Assembly: GCF_037042905.1 (NCBI RefSeq) | Contig: NC_087245.1 | Location: forward strand, 30,320,001 to 30,384,000 | DNA length: 64,000 bases | DNA from: Lytechinus pictus | Lineage: Eukaryota > Echinodermata > Echinoidea > Temnopleuroida > Toxopneustidae | Direction of reading: 5' to 3' | Part shown: positions 56,870 to 64,000 of the stretch, piece by piece | Layout: the number at the start of each line of letters is the position of its first letter | How positions within the stretch are numbered: position 1 is the first letter of the stretch | The notes under the pieces: model-generated | Told to the model about the DNA's origin: nothing | What the model saw: only the letters and a program-made list of their open reading frames with translations | The model's database searches: none | Translations under genes and position numbers: made by a program

Positions 56870-59800
56870 TAGTCCGGGTTATAACTGAGCAAGGTGCCAC
56901 TTGGAGAAGGAGAAATTTTCATATAGTGCCTCTAGACCAGTTTTTTACGCTGAATATGAATATATGAGGTAAACAGGCTGTATCCTGAAAATTAACCTGT
57001 GAGTGCGCTTTTTTCAAAATGGCCGCCATATTTTCTGAGAATTTGAATTTTCGTACATAGATTTTGACATAAGCATTTAATTGCCATAAAATTAGTGTCA
57101 TATGAAAGCCAAATAAATTCCCTACAATTTGGTACTATTTATAGGGGATAAGTAGGTCATTTGGCTGAGATTTTAAGTAGAAAACTGCATTTTTTGTATT
57201 TTTTTCCCAAAAATTGAAAATTTTACAAATACATGATTTTACATAATTCTATGAAAAATTTATTAATTACCTTGAAATGTTCCTGAAAACTTTATTGATA
57301 TACTATTATCATGTGGATGAAATTCCAACTCTGTATCATTCTTTTTAGCAAATTTATAAGGTATCAAACTTGAATACTTCAATTTCAGAAATGTCGCTTT
57401 TTGTTTGCATTTCCATAGATTAATACGTATAACATGTATGATACATGTATGTATGATGTATAGTTAAAACTTAAATGCAATTATCTCCACTAGTTAATCA
57501 CTTGCAGAGTTAAGAGAAGGCTTTAATTCTCTATCAGCTACATAAAACAAAATTTTGGCACATCGAAGCCTAACATTTTCAGGGGGTGGGGTGTCGAAGT
57601 CCTCCCCCCCCCCCCCCCCGTTGCTATATCATGTTGTTGTATATTGCCTATTTGTTAGTAAAATAAGGTTTTTTGGAGCACCCATTGAGGCAAAAGGCAT
57701 TTCTGTTATACAGTACATCCACTTTAATTGCTTTGAAACCACTTGGCGAGGAAAAGAATAGACTTTTTTCTACCAGCTAAATCTAAAGAAGTGGCACATC
57801 GAAGCCTACCCCTCTCGGGGAGGGGGAGCTTTTGCTTAATATTGCCAATTTATTTGAAAATTCACAACATTGAGGCCAAAAAGCGTTTGTGCTTTGTTGT
57901 ACACCCCATTTTATTGATTTGAGACCACTTAGAGAGGAAAGAGTAGGGTAGAGTAGAGTTTACCAGCTACATATTAATAAGCGCTGGCACGTCGAACCCT
58001 AGCCCTCTCAGGGGCTGTCTAAGTCAACCCCCCCTCCTCTATATCATGTATATTGCCTATTTTATTGGATATTTCACCATTTTGGATCACCCATTGAGGC
58101 AAAAGCGCGTTTCTACTATATAGTACAGCCAATTTTATTTTCTTGCAATGACTCAGAGAAGAAAGAGTAGGCTTTGCTCTATCAGCTGTAAAGAAGTGTT
58201 GGCAAATCAAAGCCTAGCTATCCCCTTCAGAATGTTCGGGGGCTGTAGAATTTACCTCACCAATTTTCGGTATTTGACTATCTATTGGACATTCACAATT
58301 TTGGATCACTCATTAAAGCAAAAGGGCGTTTCTACTATTATAGTACAGCAAATTCTATTTTCTTGCAATGACTTGGAGAGCAAAGAGTAGGCTTTGCTCT
58401 ATTAGCTCCATATAAAGAAGTGTTGGCAAATTGAAGCCTATCTCATTCAGGCGGCTGTAAAAGTTACCCCACTAATTTTTGGTATTTGGCTACTTGTTGA
58501 AAATTCACCATTTTGGAGCCCCCATTGAAGCAAAAAGGCGTCTCTGATATATAGTTCTGCCACTTTTATTGCCTTGAAACCGCTTAGAGAGGAAAGAATG
58601 GGCTTTGCTTTATCAGCTATAAAGATGTGCTGGCAAATAAAAGCCTACCCCCTTCTGGGGTCTGTCGAAATCACCCCCTCCCCCTTTGCATTATTGCCTA
58701 TTTATTGGAAAATTCACAATTTTTGAGCCCCCATTGAGGTAAAAAGGCAACTCTGATATATAGTTCTGCCACTTTTACTGCCTTGAAACCAATTAAGGAG
58801 GACAGAATATGCTTTAATTGCTCTATCAGCTACCTATAAAGAAGTACTGGCACATTGAAGCTTACCCATCTGGGTGGCTGTCAAACCATCCCACCCCTTT
58901 TGAATTATTGCCTAATTAATTGAAAATTCACAATTTCTGAGCCCCGTTGAGGCAATATGCACTTCTGCTGTATAAACACCTGATTTCATTTTCTTGAAAC
59001 CATTTGGAGAGGAAGAGTTTAGAGAGTAGATTCCCCTCTTTCAGCTATATATGTCGAATTGCTGCCATATCAAAGCCTGACCCACTTCAGGGGACTATAG
59101 ATGTTACCCCACTTTTTTTACGATTTTTTGCCAATTCATTGTAAAACTTGCCATTTTGGAGCCCCCATTGAGGCAAAAAAGGTGTTTCTGGTATATAGTA
59201 GATCCACTTCTTTATATTATATAGCTGATAGAGGAAAGCCTACTCTTTTGCATAAATGGGGGCTCCAAAATGGTGAATTTTCCAATAAATAGGCGATAAT
59301 GAAAAAGGGATTGGATGATCTCAACAGCCACCCGGAGGGGGTAGGCTTTTATTTGCCAGCACTTTATATTTGGCTGATAAAGCAAAACCTATTCTTTCCT
59401 CCCTAAGAAGTGGTTTCAAGGCAGTAAAAGTGGAAGAACTATAAATCAGAAACGCCTTTTTGCCTAAATGGGGGCTTCAAAATTGTGATTTTTTTCAATA
59501 AATATGCAATAATGCAAAAGGCATGGGGTGATTTCAACTGCATCCCGGAGGGGTAGGCTTTTATTTGCCAGCACTTGTTTGTATAGCAAAGCCTACGCTT
59601 TCCTATCCAAGTCATTGCAAGAAAATAAAATTGGCTGTACTATATAGTAGAAATGCCCTTTTGCCTCAATTGGTGATTTAAAATGGTGTAATTTCCAATA
59701 CACAGGCAATAAACATAATATAGAGGTGGAGAGGTTGACTAAGACAGCCCCTGAGAGGGCTAGGTTTCGATGTGCAAGCGCTTCTTAATAATGTGTAGCT

Positions 59801-61078
59801 GATATACCAAATTGGCTGTATGATATATAGTAGAAATGCCCTTATGCCTCAATCATGTCAATGGGTGATCCAAAATAGTGAAATTGCCTATAAATAGGCA
59901 TTATACATGATATGGAGGAAGTGGGTGGGGTGACTTAGACAGCACCTGAGAGGGCTAGCGTTCGATGTGCTGCGCTTATTTATGTAGCTTGTAGAACAAA
60001 CTCTACTCTTTCAAATCAATAAAATAAATGATAAAGCACAAACGCTTTTTTGCCTCAAAATTGGGTCCAAAATGGTGAATTTCCAAATAAATTAGCAATA
60101 AGCAAAAGGGGAGGGGTGACTTCCACAGCCCCCCCCCCCCCGAGAGGGGTAGGCTTCGATGTGCCACTTCTTTAGATTTAGCTGGTAGAAAAAAGCCTAC
60201 TCTTTCCTCGCCAAGTGGTTTCAAAGCAATTAAAGTGGATGTACTGTATAACAGAAATTTGCCTTTTGCCTCAATGGGTGCTCCAAAAAACAGTTAGTTT
60301 TCTAACAAATAGGCAATATACAACAACATGATATAGCAACGGGGGGGGGGGGGGGGGAGGACTTCGACACCCCCACCCCCTGAAAATGTTTTATGTAGCT
60401 GATAGAGAAAAGCCTACTCCTGACTCTGCAAGTGATTAACTAGTGGAGATAATAGCATTTAAGTTTTAACTATACATTATACATACATGTATTATACATA
60501 AATGTATTATACATGTTATACGTATTAATCTATGGAAATGCATACAAAAAGCGACATTTCTGAAATTGAAGTATTCAAGTTTGATACCTTATAAATTTGC
60601 TAAAAAGAATGATACAGAGTTGGAATTTCATCCACATAATAATAGTATATCAATAAAGTTTTCAGGAACATTTCAAGGTAATTAATAAATTTTTCATAGA
60701 ATTATGTAAAATCATGTATTTGTAAAATTTTTAATTTTTGGGAAAAAAATACAAAAAATGCAGTTTTCTACTTAAAATCTCAGCCAAATGACCAACTTAT
60801 CCCCTATAAATAGTACCAAATTGTAGGGAATTTATTTGGCTTTCATATGACACTAATTTTATGGCAATTGAATGCTTATGTCAAAATCTATGTACGAAAA
60901 TTCAAATTCTCGGAAAATATGGCGGCCATTTTGAAAAAAGCGCCCTCACAGGTTAATTTTCAGGATACAGCCTGTTTACCTCATATATTCATATTCAGCG
61001 TAAAAAACTGGTCTAGAGGCACTATATGAAAATTTCTCCTTCTCCAAGTGGCACCTTGCTCAGTTATAACCCGGACTA
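56870..61078. mobile_element. 4.2 kb foldback element
   Basis: The element is one very large inverted repeat. The outer roughly 690 bp of each arm (56870-57560 and 60390-61078) are nearly identical by eye, starting tagtccgggttataactgag at the left and ending with its complement. Inside each arm is an array of about 185-220 bp units (about eight on the left, six on the right) that reverse orientation near 59215. The flanks are caccaag and aagctaa, so TA or AAG could be the target duplication; neither is certain. There is no transposase. The architecture (long arms made partly of tandem units) matches foldback elements, which include the TU elements described from sea urchin. Identity with TU is not claimed. 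Confidence 0.88.
57560..60420. repeat. two opposed tandem arrays inside the foldback
   Basis: The unit runs: cccccattgaggcaaaaagg, a ttctgatatatagt block, cacttttattgccttgaaac, agaggaaagagtaggctttg, ctatcagctat, aagaagtgctggcacatcga, agcctacccc, then a ggggctgtcgaagtcacccc block. Left-hand copies of the aggcaaaa box fall near 57688, 57873, 58091, 58310, 58522, 58729, 58948 and 59164. Complementary copies fall near 59245, 59460, 59650, 59835, 60045 and 60255. Copies near the centre are more diverged than the outer arm. Confidence 0.85.
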
Positions 61079-61443
61079 AAGCTAAATTAAATATTTTTGC
61101 TGTTTCGTAAATACATTATGCAATAGAATGGTGATATGGATCCTTATCAAATGATTGGCTGAACGTGACCATTGGCTGAACGTGACCATTCAACTGACCA
61201 TTCATTTATATAGCTAACTGATATCTGGTACTGATGACTAGTTTTATTGACCAATCAGGACTTTGAGGCGAGGATGGTTAGTTAGATAAGAGGATTTCAA
61301 ATTTCTATCTTATAAACATGTAATACACGTCATTTTGCTCGGGCATTAGAAATGATAATACTCGCTTTTGCTCTGAAACTGTCCTCTCGGGCGTGTTAGA
61401 ACTGTTACAAAAGTACTTTCGTGCGTATAATTCTTACTCTTAA

Positions 61444-62036
61444 AGGGGAATCCAGCCCTGGCCATGCAATGTTGTGTTGGGAAAGAGAAAAATAAATTAA
61501 AGAGAATGGTGAAAGTTTGAAAGAAATCGGACAAGCAATAAGAAAATTATAGCTGTTATAAAATTGAGATCACCAATACTATGTAGATTTCAAATTGTCA
61601 ATTGGATAAGTATATTATGAAAAGGGGTAAGGACAACTTTCCCATAGGCCATGTACTTTATTATCAGGGATTTGTGGTTTTCTCCTAAGTACCCATTCCC
61701 CTGGAGCAGTAATCTAAATATAACCCAGGTAGTATATTGTTTTATGTCCTCATGAAAGAAAAATATAATTTAAAATAAAACTTTTGGAAAATGACATTTT
61801 AGCCATAATATGTATTGGAGTACATGGAAGAGTAGTCCTCGCCTTACATTACTATGACATCACATATGCGGCCAATTTGAAGTCTCCATGGGTATAGTGA
61901 TTACCAATATTTACAACTTTTAAAATTTCATAACTTTCTTGTTGTTTGTCCAATATTAGTCAAACTTTCACCTATCAATTTGTCTGATTTTTCTTTTCCT
62001 TACAAAAACAAGTTTTTATTTGGGTTGGATTCCCCT
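61444..62036. mobile_element. 593 bp TTAA-flanked inverted-repeat element
   Basis: The ends aggggaatccagccc and gggttggattcccct are inverted, each bordered by TTAA (61440-61443, 62037-62040). The arms continue to pair for well over 100 bp (ggtgaaagtttgaaagaaatc / gactaatattgg-type blocks; agaaaattatagc / ataactttct). TTAA is used by piggyBac and Kolobok transposons; the AGGG-type end favours Kolobok (inference). No ORF. Confidence 0.75.
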
Positions 62037-62040
62037 TTAA

Positions 62041-64000
62041 CCTTGATTATGTGTATCAGTATATACTATTGTTGAAAATATAGTATAATACTGTGAGGTG
62101 AAATGAATGTAAAAAGTGAGAGTATATATAAAATAAATCTTATCAAATCAATAGTTGGCTGTTGAATCGTTATGTGCACGATTGGATTCAATACCTGGTA
62201 CATGGAATCACACCAGCCATTTCACTCCGATGTTAAGTTTACACCAATAAATAACACCGAAATAGATAAATAAGTAAATGAATAAATTAATAAAAATATG
62301 AACTAATAAATTAATAAATAAAATCAGAGAGGTCCGTTCGGCTTACCGTATTGCAGTCCGTCGATCATAAAATCACGCGCAAATTACGATCAGCTGTAAA
62401 GGGCTTTGGAAAGTGTGATTGGAAATATTCATTGCTCCCTCGCTGCCAAATGAAGAGACAATCAATTACACTGGGTATATCAGGTCAACCGACTGTGAAT
62501 AATCAAGTCTCTGCAATGAGTACCCCAAGCATGATAAATTGGAGAAGGGAGAATCAAGCCAGTGGCAAATATTACTGATTTTTTACAGTCCACGTGTTGG
62601 ATCAATATTAATAAAAACATAGTAGAAAGTCTTCTGCTCATTCCAACATATACTGATCTGATCATGCTGATGTCCGCAAATTTTCGAAGATCCCATATAT
62701 ACCGTCTTTATCAAGTGAGTGAGTCACTTGATAAAGACGGTATGGGATCGTGGAAAATGTGTGGACATCAAATCGAATAAAGTATGTTAGAATAGGTATG
62801 AAAGTTTCTACCTTGTTTAAATAAAGAATCTTTTCTGTGTCGGTTCTGGTTGAAAATAATTATGAAAGACAAATGTGAATATAGATTAGTAAAAATTAAT
62901 TTCGATTTTTCGGGTTTGGCCCTTTTATGTACACGGACGGATATAGTTATGTAACGGTATAGTTAACAAACTTATTTAAAGAGAAATGCCAGTAGTTGCA
63001 GTAAACACTGATTTCATGTGAAAGTCTGTAAACCAGGCTTAATTGTCAGTATATCATCGAGGATCTAGATCTGGTACAGTTACATAAACTGAACTTTGTG
63101 AAATCATAAAATCTAAGCTGAAATACGATCACACTGAAGATCGCCAACACAGATAGGCACACGTGGGACAGTGTATTATTATTGCTGGAATAAAGACCCG
63201 ACGGAAGTGACCGAATCCGCGCTTATTTTGCTTATTTCTCAGCAATTACACAATTTCTTCCAGAATCCTTTGGCACATATTTTTTATTCATACAAACAGA
63301 CACTTGGGTGGTCATTATATTAGATTCTGTAAAAATTCATTTTGAGATCGTTACCAGAACTGGAATTTACCTTTAAATAACATACACATTTAAATCGTGA
63401 AAAATCGTTAATACAATATATTATAGACCTACATTGTAGATTAAGTATCACATGATATGGAATTATGAAGGACGAAATGAATTGCGTTTCCGAACTTGAA
63501 AATGTAATTCATTGATTCAGTGAAAGGAAAAAGTAATAGAACTAAAGGATAAACCATCTCCCTCCTTGAAACATGTCGCATACCCCAGCTAGCCTCCATC
63601 TCCCCGCCTCCATCTTTCCTCTATAGCCTCCCACCATCTTAGAGGAAAAAAAATGAACGTTTAAGTTCTTGCCCATATACTGCATTGTGAAAACCGGGGT
63701 GTTAAAACTCTTAACAGTGGGTTCCCTAGAGGACCACTCCCTCAGGTGTTAGAGTCACCCCCACAAGGAATGGAGCGTTGCAAGAACATGCAAGCTATTA
63801 CAAGTCAAATTTGAGGTCCAAAAATCATGTTTTGAGGATAGTGGTCTGCTTTTTGAAACAAGAAGTTCAAATTGATTTTTTTTCCAGTTAATATTAATAT
63901 ATCAATTATTTGCAACAGAGATTTTCGATTGGTTGCAAATGATTATTGCAACACCCTATTAGTCTATTTTGCAAAGTCCAAACTGGAGATGGATATCGAA
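62041..64000. other. non-coding interval with two small repeat features
   Basis: No supported gene. (AATA)n simple sequence lies at about 62263-62325. A hairpin element at 62671-62768 is listed separately. About 63680-63770 resembles part of the ggtgtta element at 48879. Confidence 0.4.
62671..62768. mobile_element. 98 bp hairpin element
   Basis: The central arms ccgtctttatcaagtga and tcacttgataaagacgg are perfect complements around gtgag. Further out gatccca / tgggatc and tgtccgcaaattttc / gaaaatgtgtggaca also pair, with small mismatches. It is palindromic over nearly its whole length, like a very short MITE. Confidence 0.65.

Noticed and set aside
56919..61029. Matching 60-codon open frames at 56919-57101 (minus) and 60847-61029 (plus)
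   Set aside because: They are the same sequence in the two arms of the foldback. Duplication by the inverted repeat, not selection, explains their similarity.

Overview
This is a gene-poor, AT-rich, repeat-dense piece of an animal nuclear genome. Large non-coding stretches, spliceosomal exon signals, 5'-truncated LINEs, tRNA-derived SINEs with Pol III boxes and many short inverted-repeat DNA elements rule out a prokaryotic or organellar origin. The one clear gene is a somatomedin-B plus Methuselah-like seven-transmembrane receptor, a type expanded in marine invertebrate deuterostomes. With the style of the repeats, this suggests an echinoderm, probably a sea urchin. The species assignment is inference.

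Genes. On the minus strand a three-exon receptor gene can be assembled (24857..22345, 21640..21468, 18272..18050). The splice sites agree in phase and the stop codon is included. Only the 5' exon carrying the start and signal peptide is missing. On the plus strand at about 6.5-9.25 kb there is a weaker candidate gene: promoter-like motifs, two coding exons that join in phase, and a 3' UTR exon with a strong acceptor and AATAAA. No other convincing protein-coding host gene was seen.

Layout. 0-6 kb: an L1/Tx1-type endonuclease relic, a tandem repeat, and a CR1/Jockey-type LINE broken by three stop codons. 6-12 kb: candidate gene and unique sequence. 12-17 kb: SINEs, microsatellites, and a two-level nest of DNA elements. 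17-25 kb: the receptor gene, whose last intron holds an element interrupted by a SINE and by a further 1.66 kb insertion. 25.9-27.5 kb: an inverted-repeat element with a tandem array inside each end. 28-36 kb: mostly featureless. 36-41 kb: a satellite split by a 5'-truncated L1/Tx1-like copy, nested elements, and a 2.2 kb TA-flanked element. 46-47.6 kb: a nearly identical 438 bp triplication. 48-53 kb: hairpin elements, SINEs and a complete 551 bp element with an 8 bp target duplication. 54-55.8 kb: two nested hAT-like elements, each with a perfect 8 bp target duplication; the inner one carries an array containing the d(GCGAAGC) mini-hairpin. 56.9-61.1 kb: a 4.2 kb foldback element. 61.4-62 kb: a TTAA-flanked element.

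The window is best read as a stack of insertion events whose order can be recovered from who interrupts whom. The most unusual items are the hairpin-array hAT-like element and the 4.2 kb foldback.
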